Shown one piece after another: positions 1 to 12,599 of a DNA stretch of 64,000 bases (position 1 is its first letter; each line of letters begins with the position of its first letter). Source of the DNA: Chlorops oryzae. Taxonomy: Eukaryota > Arthropoda > Insecta > Diptera > Chloropidae. The position numbers and the translations under genes are program-made. The stretch is from the NCBI GenBank assembly GCA_020466095.1, contig CM035807.1, positions 38,838,348 through 38,902,347 on the forward strand. The letters are read 5' to 3'. The notes beneath the pieces are model-generated. The model saw only the letters and a program-made list of their open reading frames with translations. It was not told the DNA's origin and did no database searches.

Positions 1-2300
1 CGAATCTCAAGGTTAAGGACCTACATTTGAATTACCATAGAAAAGAAGAGGCATAAAGTATGATTGATGAATCGATGCATCTTAACTATTCCTAAATAGA
101 AATGCATTATTAGATTTAATTTGTTTGGGGACTTCTAACGTAAACGTAAAATAAATTTTTCATCGCAACACAAATGTTTCCGTCACTCTTTTCAAGAGCT
201 TTTATCATATTCGTTTGCGATTTTTCCCCGTTAGACACTCAGCTGTAGATGTGGTGGTCAGAGAATATCTTTCAGTTAATTAAGAATGCTGTCGTACCGA
301 AAAGCTAAAATTTTTGGTAAAAATTAGAAGAATATACAAGAATTCATGACCTCAAAGACCCTTGTTTTAACATATCATATGTTTTATTTATCTCGATCCA
401 AATTGTTTCACTAAATTCCGTAAAACTTTTATTTTCAAATCTTGAATCTTGACAGCAACGACATTTTATAAGTCGAATTCATGGATGCATTTTAAGGAAA
501 TTAATTTGTTTTAGAAAAAGATATCGCGTTAGATATCGCGTTGGTGTTTACAATCCAACAGAATCCACTTACTTTCAATTGTCCACGGATCCGGTCTTAA
601 TGTTTCTACATACATTCTAATTTGAATTGAATTATTTGAAATATTAATAACGTACAAACTTGACATCAGAAAACTGAAAGCACTAGACTGCATGGAAATT
701 TAATACTGCCAATATGCTCTGATTTAAAATGTTCAATATTGTTGTAAACAAACAATAAAACGGTCATTCAAGAAAACAATTGTTCGATATAAAGACATTT
801 TCAATAATGGATTAGCTTGTATGTAGTATCATTAGAATATAAAGAAAATGTATAGATTAATGAAAATAAAATAAAATATGAGATAAATTTGGTGGAAAAA
901 CTTTGCTGCTAGATTAGAAATAAATTTCTTTCGATCTTAATATAACAAAAATGTGGCAGTATTTGGGGTTGAAATTTGTTTTTAAGGAAACAATGTTTGG
1001 CGGCTATCCTATTCTATTTACAGTTTATAGAAACATAAAAATTTTAATGGGGGCAAATGCTTTCAAATTTGTTTGATTTTGATTGAAATTTTCAGAGTAT
1101 TTTTAAAGTAAACCACGTTTCACAATTTTGAGGGCATATGGTTAGTAAGAAGTGGACGTGGTGCTACCCAGAACACTTAATTGAAAGAAATTAGTAAGCA
1201 AACTACTGATGAAAGTAAAGTTCCAAAAAAAGGTATTTTTATAGCGCTGATAAAGAAGAATTCATTGTTACCTTTTCCAACAAAAAATTGCGCAAAATCA
1301 AAAATAAATTCGTGTTTGCGTGGGCTTGCGCTTAAGCTTCGGCTTTCTACTTGTTGAAGTTCTTAGTCTTTGTCGTGAATTTTGAGTATTGTCTTTGTTA
1401 AAGACTTTTAGGCTTAGGCATTTCAAATTGCAATCAATTGTCGTGTAAAGAAATACCCAAAAAACATATGTATGCCGACGGTAAAATGATTAATGACATA
1501 TGGACGAGTCGTGTATCACGATTCGTTTTTATTTTGAATATTGTATTGTTATGTTGAGCGGACACAATATTTAATTGATGTAAACTTTGCATTTAGACCT
1601 AAGTAATTGGAGGTGCTTAAAAGGGTTAATATTGTGGTTTTGATGTATGCACACAACAAGCGTTCATAGGAAAATAACCTTAGAATTCGCGCCGGCAGAA
1701 CCCATATATCTCTTCACTATTCGGCTTATTGACCTCTTCTCAATAATTTTTTATTATTTCGCTTGAAGCAAATATTGCTTTTGAGTGCGCGGCACGCACG
1801 AACACGAACACAAACTGAAGCTAAAAATTGTTCCAAAATAAGTCAGTCAAACACTTTTTATGACCGTAAATTACGAACGAACACGCGTTCTTTTAACGAT
1901 TTTTTAATTTTTATGGGGGTTTTATTTTCTCTTTCGTATGCCTTTCTGAGTTTTTTTCATTTTCATTTGACAAATTCGAAGGCTTTATTTAAAACTTTTC
2001 TGAATAGCACTCACAGCGCAAAAGCACAAAATTACTTAAGCGGAATTAAATGCCGTGTTTTGTCACGCTTGTTTCGCGGTTTTTAGAGCTATTTAAAAAC
2101 GAAAGCACTGCTCCAGCGAACAATAAATTTTTATGATTTTCACAATTTTCCAATTTCGTTTCAATTAGAATCGAAAATATTCGAAGATTCATCCAATTTT
2201 TAATATAATTTTATATTTATTTATTCATATTTTTTTTTTTTTTGTATATTTTTTGATTCAACTGAATTGTGAACTGTGAATTGTGAATTACCCACCACAC
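1..2300. other. AT-rich non-coding stretch, no gene seen
   Basis: No open frame with coding character or known domain was found. The longest frame (1763-2086 +, 107 codons) begins at TTG, is compositionally like its surroundings and matches nothing I recognise. A short tandem duplication of about 12 bases (GATATCGCGTTA) lies near 522-543. The stretch may be intron or intergenic DNA. Confidence 0.6.
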
Positions 2301-3110
2301 ACGTTGAACTACAATTTTCAGAGGAGAAATTAATAGTTTTTATGATTATTTGTTGTTGATGGCTGTCACTATTCGTAGTTCCGTTGCGACGTTGTGTCGT
2401 TTAAGAGTAATACAATCAAAAACAGTTAAACGTTAAATAGACAATAAGAATTTGCAATGGTGTCGATCTCATGCTCAATGTTCTCGGTCTCGGTCTCGTT
2501 CTCGTTCTCGGCCTCAGTCTCTGTCGCGGTCTCGAGATGCCGAGCTTTTCGGATAGTGTCGTAGTTCGGCGTTAAGTGTTGCGTTGTTTTCCGCAGACAC
2601 TACTGCGCTCCACGATAATAAATATTATAATAAAACAAAATTTTTAAAAGAGTATAAAAATTTCGTGTAATTGGTAATATCTGCTTTTTGTACGTGGCTG
2701 CTGACTTCGAGCTGCGAAGATGGCTGGTCGTTGGATGAGTCGATTGTCGATTTGTTCTTGAGAGGTTGAGTAACTTTTGTTTCGTGCGTCAACGTTCCTG
2801 GCAGCGGCAAGTTCAAGTTCCGCGCGATCCGAATGTTGGCGTTACGACCAGTTGTACGTTTATGGCGCAATACAAAAGCCATGATGCAGCTTATGGTTAC
2901 GCAAATTTACTCCATAGACGTTGCCAGCTTTTGCCGGGCTTGATTTTTCCCAGTTCAGAGTAATTTTCTCCTCTTCGTTTCGGTCTGTGTTTTATTTGGT
3001 TAAACGATTCATTCGAGTTTATTGTTTGCTGTAAGCGTCCAGCTTCAACAACCACAAATGCAAACAAACATTCAAAGCACTTTAACACACAGCTGCTTGC
3101 TCGCTCGACT
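2300..3110 (-). promoter_or_regulatory. possible promoter / first exon of a minus-strand host gene
   Basis: This island is GC-richer than its flanks and carries no recognisable transposon ends. On the minus strand an 85-codon frame begins with ATG at 2882 (context CATCATGGC) and runs to 2625, preceded by about 220 bases of purine-rich, 5'-UTR-like sequence up to about 3110. The predicted peptide is basic at the N terminus (RHKRTTGRNANIRIARN) and serine/glutamine-rich later. I recognise no domain. The last 25 or so residues look like intron read-through, so a splice donor may lie before about 2690. Alternatives are a long non-coding RNA exon or chance. No TATA box or intron could be established. 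Confidence 0.3.
2476..2535. repeat. imperfect TCTCGG/TCTCGT hexamer repeat
   Basis: About nine imperfect six-base units of the form CTCGGT, CTCGTT, CTCGGC follow each other. On the minus strand they read as GAG-rich codons within a 50-codon stretch without stops, but no ATG opens that frame, so I treat it as a simple repeat inside the candidate first exon. Confidence 0.7.
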
Positions 3111-3419
3111 TCGAATTCACGATATGGTCGCTCTTTCTACCTTCATGTGTTGCAACAACAACTCGCTAGAGAAAATTTGAGAGACAATAAGAAAATATCT
3201 GAGTGCGATATTATTATATTATATATTCATCCCTCTCTCGCAACTGCCTGCTAAGGAATTGGACTCTACGCTTGTGCGCTCAGAAACTTTGCCGGCTGCC
3301 TATGTGTGAGTGTCGATGATGGCTGCCTTTGCTGCTGCATTGAGTGTTAATTGAGTCGAAAAAGTTAAAAGAATTGAGAAGTTTTTAATGAGGAATTTTT
3401 CTCACTGCACGATATGAAT

Positions 3420-5700
3420 GAGTACAGGCATGTTGCACTTGATACGTGTTAAAATATTTCCGTAAGATTTGCTAAATATCTCCTTTATTGCCTATAAAAA
3501 GGCGAGTTTTTTTTTTTTTTTTTTTTTTTTAATTCAAGAATCCAATTAATATGAAATTTTTTTAAGAGCAACAATCAGTCGACGTGAATTTTCTTGAATT
3601 CCAATAAAACGTTTTACTCTCAGATATTTTCCTTATAGGTAGGGTGTGAGTAGTGATATCTCATATCAATGTTTAAAACCACACTAATATAGAAACGCAA
3701 TTTATATGTTAAATAAAATTATTAATTGTTTAAAATTTTTAAATTTCACCAAAATGATTTAATATGTGTATTTATGTATGTATATCGAATTTATTTTTGT
3801 TTTTGAAGAGAAAACTTAAATAAATAGTTGTACCTATCCTCCAAATAAAGTTATAAATTGCTTGTATTAAAAATTATTGGAATTTGCTCGATGTATGCTT
3901 CCTTAGAAATATTTGTTCGAAATATTTTCACATCTCCACGCTCTGGTTCCCATATGCAAAACGTCGATCATTCTCAGCTCGTTGAGGCAGTTCTAAAATG
4001 AAAAATTTCATTTGATTTAATAATAAAATATGGGTTTGCTCTGCGTTTAGTAGGGCACATAAGATCAGTGGATGTAGTAAATCTCAGTTTTGAGTGACTG
4101 AGCTTATTACGGTATCGGACGTAGGTACACATGATTTTGAATGGTTCACAAATGCTCATTTTGTTTCAGAATAACTTAAATACATAGTAGGGAATTGCGC
4201 TTGTTGAAAGCAATAACTCAGCAGGCATATGATTTTAGAAAAAAATGTAATTATTTTACGCATACCTTATTTGTAGGTACAAACATTTATTATGTAGCTT
4301 GCCAAAAATGCTCTCCTAAAAATGACTCGCGGAAACATAAAAAAATTTCCACGTCGAATCATTAAATTAACTTTAAAAAGGCTACAGTAATTGAGGTAAA
4401 AATTCCTTTTCACTCTTACTATTGTTCTAATTTTGAAAATTATTTTTATAATCGTTTAAATTAGTTGAAAACCGCTTTCTTTCACGCAATATTTTCACAA
4501 TAGGGAGAGTAAATTAGAAAAAAAAATCATGAAACCTTAATTACAGGCTTTGGAATGGGAATCCTGAATTTTGTATTATTTAGCCTTACAAAACTTTAAA
4601 AAAATGCGACTAAAGCTAACCCAGTAAATGAAATTTTTTCATCACAGCTAAGAATTGCTGCTTCGAATTCAACGATTCTTCGCTAATTGAAATAATGAAG
4701 CATGGACAAAGTGGACAAAGCCGCATTGTTCGAGCGTAACCGAAAATATAATAATATTTTTTTTACAATCAAAACAAATAATAAAAAATTCACACTAATT
4801 TTTTTCTCCGCAACAACTTTCTGCTTAGCGCCGAAACAACTGCACGCTTATATACATAGTACCAACATCAACGACTACAATGACGTCTACAACAATAACA
4901 ATTATAATAAAAGAACAACAACAATACCATGCCACACAAAAGATAACAAAGCGTGCGTGTAACGGCGTGTGGTTCGTAAAGGTAAAGGCGCGAGTTTCAT
5001 TAAAAGATAATAATCGTAATAAACTAATAAAACGAAAGCTGGGCGAATAGACTGGAAGGCGTAGCTCGCGGTCTTGGTTAGAAAGCAAAATAATAAAATT
5101 TATAGTGGGGTACAAAATAAGCAATGCCGGCTCAGAAGATCCTGGGAACACAGTAATTGTCAAAGTACTGTTTATACGACTCCACTGGAAGAGGGAGGGA
5201 GATGTTGTTACAAATTTTTTTTCAGTTTAAGATTTATTCTGTGAGTGATAACGAGTGGTTCTGAATGGTTTTTATGTTTTTTTTTAAATGATAAACAAAG
5301 TTTACAATTCAATTTTTTGGGATTCGCTTAAAAGATATACGAAGAATTCTTGCGCAAATGTTCATCGTACATCGCTGAACTGAAACATCATGTACAGCGG
5401 CATTTGGCGATTTATTTCAATGAATTGTCAATTATTCGTCTGGAAGAGTTGCTTATTGCCGGTCATGGCTTAGAAAGAATTGTTGATGGGCTGAAAAATT
5501 GAAGTAGAACCATCAAAATTTTTCTGACAAATTTCACATTTTTACAAATTTGTCATGCCAGTCAGTGTGGCCAAAGTCGTTTCACTTCTTTAATATTCTG
5601 AAGTGTTGAGAAATATCCCAGAATTGACTAAATAAAATCACTTTTGTGGTAGCTTAAAGGACTACAGTATTATTGAACGGGAAAGTCCAGAAAAAAAATT
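3420..5700. other. AT-rich non-coding stretch with simple repeats
   Basis: A 22-base T run sits near 3510-3531, and AAC/AAT trinucleotide tracts lie at about 4868-4930. The 86- and 112-codon frames at 4702-4962 (+) and 4825-5163 (-) are translations of these trinucleotide repeats and overlap each other, so neither is called a gene. Confidence 0.6.
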
Positions 5701-5900
5701 CAAAAAATGTGTTACTTAACCCGGTAGCGCATGGAGATGACGTTTGGCATCACTGAAGGGGTTCGTTTTCTGTCATCGCTATACCCGAACCAGTTCATAT
5801 TTGATTTTATTTTTATATTTATTTTTTTTTTTTTTAATTCAGGCGCTACCGGGTTAAAGCATTATTTGCGGCTCCGCTTTAATTCTAGACAAAATATATT
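5612..5900. repeat. dispersed repeat, copy 1, interrupted by a MITE
   Basis: The bases around 5615-5719 and 5858-5900 align with 52743-52870: both have a GACYAAATAA start, then GTATTATTGAA, then a CACTTAA or TACTTAA, then CTCCGCTT or CTTCGCTT. In copy 2 the two parts are contiguous. In copy 1 they are separated by the TTAA-flanked MITE at 5720-5853. The family itself is unknown to me. Confidence 0.6.
5720..5853. mobile_element. piggyBac-like MITE, 134 bp
   Basis: The termini are the perfect inverted repeat CCCGGTAGCGC at both ends, flanked on each side by TTAA (5716-5719 and 5854-5857). TTAA duplication is the hallmark of the piggyBac superfamily. The interior is short and T-rich and has no coding capacity, so movement would have needed a transposase in trans. 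The related copy at about 52.83 kb shows the unoccupied site with a single TTAA, which supports a real insertion. The 79-codon frame starting at 5731 is the MITE interior read through and is not a gene. Confidence 0.75.
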
Positions 5901-7030
5901 TCCCCAATATCTGTTAGTTTGGTGTTTATGGAAGAATGGAACACACCATGAAAATAATATACCGCGATAAATTTCATGCAAATATGAAGACCAAGCAGGG
6001 CCATTCCAAAATCAGAATCAAATCCAAGTACTCACAGAACTGTTTTAGAATTAAAGAAATTATATTCTTAATCGATCATTCAAAAATGGAGTTAAATTTT
6101 TTTTATAAGACATGTGGTATCTGTTTAAATAAGTCTATCAAGCACAGATCTTTAACTGGATAGTTTTCTAAAAAAAAAAAAAACAGCTTATGAAGTGTTG
6201 TGCCGAAATACACACTCAGTAAATTTTTGCACCAACTTGAGTCCATCGCCTCAACTTGAAAAACGAATCTTGAAGTATTTGATCAAATCACAAATCAATT
6301 TCGATTATATTAGTCCTTCAATTCCAGGCTCCGTCTCTACACGTACTCTTTTCGATTAAATGAGAAATATAACGCATATACAAAATAAATAAAATATTAT
6401 AAGAGGTGTGTCAAATATGGCCCACCATTAGCTTCCTTCTTAAGAAAATGACCGATTCAATTCGGATTCGTTAATATATTTTTTTTTAGCAGTTTTAGGA
6501 TTCAATTACCCTCCTGTGGTTAAGAGTTCAAGCTTCAAAAATTATCCAAAAAAACACATCTAAAACGGAAGTAACTTTATTTAACAAAAATTAAAAAAAA
6601 CTTTTAATATGGACCACTAAGTTTTAAGTAGGTATGGACCAGGGTTTGAAACAACCTTTTGCAAAACTGTTTGTTGTTTCCTGGGCAATCCTGGCATTGT
6701 TCACAACGCATTTCAGGACTTTAAAACGTTGTTACAAATATAACTTCAAATAATTTTAAGCTAAATATTTTTTTATGCTCAATAAAATTTAACATATCAA
6801 CAGAAATATTTGCCAAAATCATACATCAATTTACGCAATTTTTTTATCAAATGCTAATGAAAATCAGAGAAAAACTACATAAAAAACGATTATAAGTTAA
6901 TTTGTGCTCTCTTTGCATATCTGATTAGATATTGTCGCCAAAATATATTGAAACAAAATTGGCTTGAACATCTTTTCATGACATATTGGGCCATATTACC
7001 AACGTGGGCCATATTGGCCACACTTCCTAT
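5900..7030. other. AT-rich non-coding stretch
   Basis: No gene, RNA or clear transposon ends were seen. The phrase GGGCCATATT occurs twice between 6988 and 7017. Short frames of up to 75 codons are AT-driven. Confidence 0.5.
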
Positions 7031-7250
7031 ATATTTTTATTTATTTATTTATTTATGTCTATGAACAATTGTTCTTACAGACTAAGTTCACTTAAATCAC
7101 AAGTATTAATTTCAAATTCAGATCAATTCAATTCAAAGTCACATTACAATACATTAAGACTGAAATGAAAAGCAATTATTGAAAATAAATTTAAGCAGAT
7201 CTCTAGGAACATTAAAATCAATACATGCCTTTTGTATAAAATCTATAAAA
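7031..7250 (-). mobile_element. 3' end of a jockey-like LINE, minus strand
   Basis: Read on the minus strand, 7090 to 7031 gives GTCTGTAAGAAC, then a TTCATAGAC phrase, then a run of ATAAATAAATAAATAA. The same words in the same order end the LINE at 44670-45760 (GTCTGTAAGAAC, TTCATAGAC, then AATAAT units). Upstream on the minus strand a short open frame (DFNVPRDLL) ends with TAA near 7166. The copy is heavily 5'-truncated. Family membership is inferred from the shared 3' end. Confidence 0.5.
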
Positions 7251-9180
7251 TATGTATATACATGTAATATAAATATAAAAGGGAGTTTCAGATTGGTTTT
7301 TCTACCCGAAAAAACTTGAAAAAACTTTTGGGATTAGAGGGTTAAGTGCCTTTCTTCACACCCATATTTTGTGCAGCAAATCGAAGCAACAATGACTTAA
7401 GGGCATTCTGATTGAAAACATCACAAATATTTCATGAAAAAAGCCGAAATGCTTTCGTATTTTTCAATAAAATAGCGGCGGCTCAAAAGCGTAAAATAGC
7501 CGAAGGTATTGAGAAATGGTTATCGTATACAGAAAAGAAAAGGTTTAAGCCATTGATAAACTATCAAAAGAAGTGCTATGTATGGAAGGCATGAATAAAT
7601 AAACCGTTAGCACAGAAACGTACATTTAATCGATGTTAATCGTAAGCTTTTCAGAGTAAATCATGGATTGCTATAGCGACAAAAAAATCAAGAATACTTA
7701 TTAACAAAGATGTCAATACTACGAGACATTATGACAAACGTTATTCGCTAATGATATCAATTATGCAATTTTTTTAAATGAGTTTCTTACAATTATTTAT
7801 GTTTTTCTTTGATTTCCGCAAAATCCTTACCCTGTCATCGAAGTCCCAAATATTAACCAGATATTCTTCAATTCTTCAATTAAAAATATTTCACTTTAAT
7901 TAGTAGAGGTTTTAAAGTTTATTGATCGCGCCCATTGATCTGGTGGTCTTTTTAAAGCCGGATAAACGTCACCACAATATCGGAACCTGATCACGAATAT
8001 AATATAGTCTACATTAGCGAAGGCTATTTCTAACTGTTACAACGTCAGCGCAAAACTAAAATACCCTGAAGAGATTGGGAAAAAAACGAAAGCTTTTAAA
8101 ACTTGTTTTCTTCGTCACAAATTTCTGAGGTTATTGTCAAATAAATGTTTGCAAGACTCGATGGAGCGGTTGGTGCGTTACAGAAAAATTAAGTTATAAA
8201 TTAACAGCTCAACGTGTTGTAACTGAGGCGAATCTATGCTTTAAAGTTACATTTTTTCAGTCAATAAAATATTATAATTATCATTTAACAACAATATTTT
8301 TAATATATTAAAACTTCACACGCAAGACTGATAGGTTTGTTGAATTAAGTCAAATTGTAGCGTACAAGTAGGTATTCGTTTGTAGTTGAAGCAACGAATT
8401 TTGAGTGAATTTTTCCGAACCAGTCATCAAATTTGTTTTCACTCGAAAATTCCAATAAGCCAATTTCTTCTCTTTTGCTCTCTTGAGTGGTTTGTTTCAC
8501 AACTGGATTATGCTGTCAGATTTTAACGCATTAAACGTTTGGTTTAAGCAGAGCTATTTTAAGAAGTATTAAATCTCATGCTTACTTATTGAGATCTATA
8601 GATGAAAACATCCAACTTGACTAAAAACTACTATTGGGATTTCTTCAATGAGTAGAACATTGGGAGTCCTTGCAATTTTACCAATTACTAATCTGTAGAG
8701 TAGAGTAGAGTCTTGATTTATATGAATTGTTTAACAATAGTTTTGATATATAGCAATTGATCTGTTGTACCAAGCCTACTGATTTGTTGTGGCAACAAGG
8801 AATCAATTTCATGATACATATGTATGTATGTATATATCTTGGTGAAGTTGAAACTGTGGACGGTGTGCGGTCTGCAACCTGACTATGGTACTGTGCCATT
8901 AAATTGTATAGACTAGCAACTGGTTCACATTGCATTTGCTCGGATGGAGTTCATTTACCCTTCTAGCTCTACATTGACAGGACATTCTTGCTGTATTTTC
9001 TTGGAAGTTAATTTAGTTCTACCTGCAGTCGTAACAGTAAAACGAGATATAAAACCACTTTTTGAAAATTGAGTAGGTAACTAGGTAGGTAGGTAATTTA
9101 AAGTTGAAAGTTCTATTTATTAAGTGCGTAACGAAGCTGGTGGGCGGGAAATAATGATTGGATAACTAAAATTTTTAGGG
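7250..9180. other. AT-rich non-coding stretch
   Basis: No supported gene or element. A short TATG tract lies at about 8818-8832, and tandem GTAG units lie at about 9073-9093. Short frames at 7412-7594 and 8678-8935 have no recognisable content. Confidence 0.5.
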
Positions 9181-9187
9181 ACAAGGC

Positions 9188-9525
9188 CTGTGCCGCCTTT
9201 ACGCACGGCCCCATGGGCCCGCGCCGGGGGCCCCGAGCGGACAAACGAGTCTCGGCAAAAAAAAATTGAGATATAATCTTGCTTTGTTTGATTCATGTAT
9301 GTGGTAGGGATGTAAAAATACTGGTAGAATCAATTAACTAAGTAACTAGGCTTCATAAATTTAAATATGTTCAGAGAAGACTCCTATGAAATTCATAAAA
9401 GTCTTGTCTGAACATATTGAAATTTATGAAACTGCTGTTTTTGTTTGAAGTCACTATATCGGTTGGGAAGGGGGGCCCCACATACTTTAGGGCCAGGGGC
9501 CCCGCATAGGCTAAAGACGGCTCTG
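9188..9525. mobile_element. hAT MITE, 338 bp, with 8-bp target duplication
   Basis: The perfect 8-base direct repeat GACAAGGC flanks the element at 9180-9187 and 9526-9533, the size expected for hAT. The left end reads CTGTGCCGCCTTTACG and the right end, reverse-complemented, reads CAGAGCCGTCTTTAGC. Both continue into GGGGCCCC-rich sequence. The right end of the hAT at 32072 has the same type of end (CAGCGCCGCCTTTAGC), so this MITE probably belongs to the same family. There is no coding capacity. Confidence 0.75.
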
Positions 9526-10227
9526 GACAAGGCGCAATTTCGAGTTTATTTTATTGAATAAAAGAGGCCTTTATTTCAGTGAATTCAGTCAATTTCAAGC
9601 TCCAAAAATTGGCGTAAGTACAAATTTATAATAGTTTAAAAAATTGATTGCTTTTATATGATGTTGACGATTTTTCTGCTCTCGGACAGAAAAAAGGGTT
9701 GCATAAATTGCAACCGATCCTGTGGAACTTTGAAACTAGAGTTCGTTGCTGTGAGTTGATGATTTCGTTTTTACTATCATATTTCATACATAGGGGGCAT
9801 TTCACGTGAAGCGGGCCACGCAAAAAAATGTGATGTTCCGAAAATTGTTCATACTCAGCTTCGTTATACCTCCAGATGATATGAAATAGGGGAAAAATTT
9901 TTTTGTTGTATCACCGTTAGATTTCGAGATATATGTAGGCTTTTAAAACTTGAAATTAAAAATAATGTTTATTTCATTCGGTTTTTTAAATAAGAAAAAA
10001 CTTTTTCTCAAAAATGAAATGTAACAGTTTGTATAGGTAGTCTATTGAAGTTTTTGATAATGTAAAAATAATCAAAAACAAAAATTTTTTTCAGTGTAAA
10101 ACTGGTGGTAAACCATTTAAACCTCAATTTGGACAACTTTGTCACCTTTTATATTTTTTTTTCGAAATGTTAGAAACATACTGTCTAAGTTTCAAAATGG
10201 AATCTCTTTTATCTTAGAAGGTACAGG

Positions 10228-10369
10228 TACAGGTAGAAGAGGCCTAGAGCGGCAAATTTTCAGGGGCGGAAAATTCTGACCGTCAATGCATCAATAAAAG
10301 AAAAGGCGGAAATTAAGCTGCTGTCTGAGGCGGCAAACTCGCAACTGCTTAGGTCTTAATCGGCCCCTG
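10228..10369. mobile_element. hAT-like MITE fragment
   Basis: The right end, reverse-complemented, begins CAGGGGCCGATTAAGACC and the left part contains GGCCTAGAGCGGC, a hAT-like arrangement with GGCGGCAAA words at both sides. No matching 8-base duplication was found, so the left boundary is uncertain. Confidence 0.4.
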
Positions 10370-10495
10370 GTTATATTCAGCACTCGTTTATTGAAAACTG
10401 AGGGCAGAAATTTAGTGCTTTTTTGATTTTTTCATTGCTCTTAACATAGTTTGTTCGATGGCATTTGAGTCAAAAACACAACATAATATTGATAT

Positions 10496-11677
10496 CAGGC
10501 ACGTAGCCAGGATTTTCAGACGGGGGGCCTTTTTATATTTCCAATTTTTTGCTGCGTAACAATTTACATTCTTTCGAAACAATACGTCAATGAAACCGAT
10601 AGTCGTAACAAAAGTATAAAAAAGTAAGAAACAGAACTCCAAAAGAAGAAGCACCATTGTGTGGGTATAAAAGTTGCTGAAAATTTTATAACTTAAACCA
10701 AACCAAACAATCATTGCTGATTTTATTAATTAATAGTTTTAATAATTTTTTACAAGCAGAACAGAGTTTACCCGAGAGGGTAGTTGATCGAGATTGTGCT
10801 TTGCTGTGGTTCAGTGGTATGGAAAGTTCCAACAAAATCGACATACCAATATCAAGTACATTAAGAGATAATAAAAATATTATTTCATATTACACATTTA
10901 ATAACCAAAATTTACATTTCATTAAAAAAAAAAATCTTTAAAACTTCTGAAAGTAGTCGGTGAATATAGTAAATCCCGATATTTGGATAAGTCAGATTGT
11001 CTTAATTTATTTTTTCGATCTCAAAATGTCACCAAAAATTAATTTTTGGACTAATATTGAAAAACTTTCGTGATATTCCTACAGAGTGAAATATTTACTT
11101 GAAAAATTTCGATTGGGTAAAATACCCATTTAAACGGCGTTCTGCCGTGCCTGTATTTGATTATCTGCACACACAACTGCACATAAAAAGTTTACGATTA
11201 CGAAATAACTCAAAAATAATCGGATTATTTGTGATTAATGAAAAAATTCGAACTATTCAAAAAATAATACGAATATTTTTTTTTTTTTTGAGTAACATTT
11301 AAATGATGCAATGGTGCTCAAAAATTTAAAACGGAATTTTCTCGAAATCCTTACGTGATATAATTTTTTGGATATTTTTCAATTTTTCGGAGACAAAATC
11401 AAACAGAAGCACTAATAAACTTTAAAGGAGGATTTCGTGTAGAACAGTGTATTTTTCATACCTGCTTAAATCGAGTGGGCAACATGAAGCAGCGCTTAGA
11501 CGTTCATGCATCTTGAATGGAATTTTATTCTCGATCACGATACGAGAAACATTCTGCCATTTGGACATTCTCGTCGAACCTAGTAGAGTATGTTTGAACT
11601 TCTGAGCTCCGCTCCAATTTTGTCTGTTTGGGGGGGAGGGGTTTAACACCCGAAAGCTCCCCTTGGCTACGTCCCTG
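10496..11677. mobile_element. hAT-like element, 1.18 kb, non-autonomous or decayed
   Basis: The left end reads CAGGCACGTAGCCAGG and the right end, reverse-complemented, CAGGGACGTAGCCAAGG. Both then enter a G-rich run, as in ZMYM1/TFII-I-type hAT elements. The flanks ATTGATAT and ATTTGATA(T) fit an 8-base duplication with one later T insertion. Inside are short frames on both strands (10714-10941 +, 11099-11302 +, 11422-11649 -), none with a recognisable hAT domain. The interior is probably non-coding filler or too decayed to read. Confidence 0.6.
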
Positions 11678-12049
11678 ATTTGATATTAACAAAAATTATA
11701 ATTTATCCTTCTATTTATAATGTCAATATTCCATAATTGAAAAGAACTAAAGATTCTTTTTATGACAATAACACCTTGAACCAAATTTCACGTTATGCTA
11801 CCACATAATACCTCAATAAATTTAAAATTCAAAGGGATCTTTTGGATTAAAAATTATGACCTTTTAGATGCTATATTTTTGATCAATTATTATGAAGGTC
11901 CTTTGAAAAGCATATTCGCAGACTTTTGCGTTTTTATAGGTAAAGAGACCAAAAATCGAGATTTGTTTTTCATTACATGGCGAGACCACATTTGGTAGAG
12001 AATAGCCCAGGCCATAACTTTTGCCAGCTCCGATGTGTAACACCAATTA

Positions 12050-12594
12050 CACTGGTTTACAGAATTTAAAACTTTCGCGAGATCAGAGACGAAATGATGG
12101 TTTTTAGACTAAATTGGGGAAAATCTCTTATAACTTCTTTATTTTTCAACCGATTTTGGAGAAATTAAATTTTTTATATACGCTAAATATTTGTATATCA
12201 CTTTTAGTTACTGAAAAAATTTTTTAAAATTTTGTTACTACTTTAAAGTTAAAATGAACATTTGCAAATTTAAAAAAACCCCAAAAAGTCAAACTTTTGC
12301 AAGTTCAAATGTCTATAGCTTACAACCTAAGACACCGATTGTAACAAATTACATATGTTTGCAAAGGGGAAATTTTTCTCCTTTAGAATAATAATATTTA
12401 ATGTTATTTAGGCGGGTAGTTTTTGAGTTCTTCGGCAAAATCTCATAAAGTAACCAAAAAACACGTTTTTTGCGTATATCTCAAAAACTATTCTTTGGAA
12501 AAATAAACGGATTTTCGTGATCAGCGACCCCAATTTAGTTTTAAAACTATCGTTTCGTCTCTGCTCTTTTTTTTTTTTTTTTTGTAAGCTAGTG
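12050..12594. mobile_element. CACTA-like inverted-repeat element, 545 bp
   Basis: The ends read CACTGGTTTACA (left) and CACTAGCTTACA (right, reverse-complemented). Both sides then share GAGACGAAAYGATRGTTTT followed by ACTAAATTGGGG, giving long imperfect inverted repeats of about 75 bases. TTA precedes the left end (12047-12049) and follows the right end (12595-12597). CACTA-like starts with a 3-base duplication fit the CMC/EnSpm group, but a Tc1/mariner-type MITE is not excluded. It is non-coding. Confidence 0.5.
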
Positions 12595-12599
12595 TTATA

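Noticed and set aside
1763..2086. 107-codon plus-strand frame
   Set aside because: Begins at TTG rather than ATG, with no domain and background-like composition.
4825..5163. 112-codon minus-strand frame with Ile/Val-rich end
   Set aside because: Produced by AAC/AAT trinucleotide repeats. An opposite-strand frame covers the same repeats.
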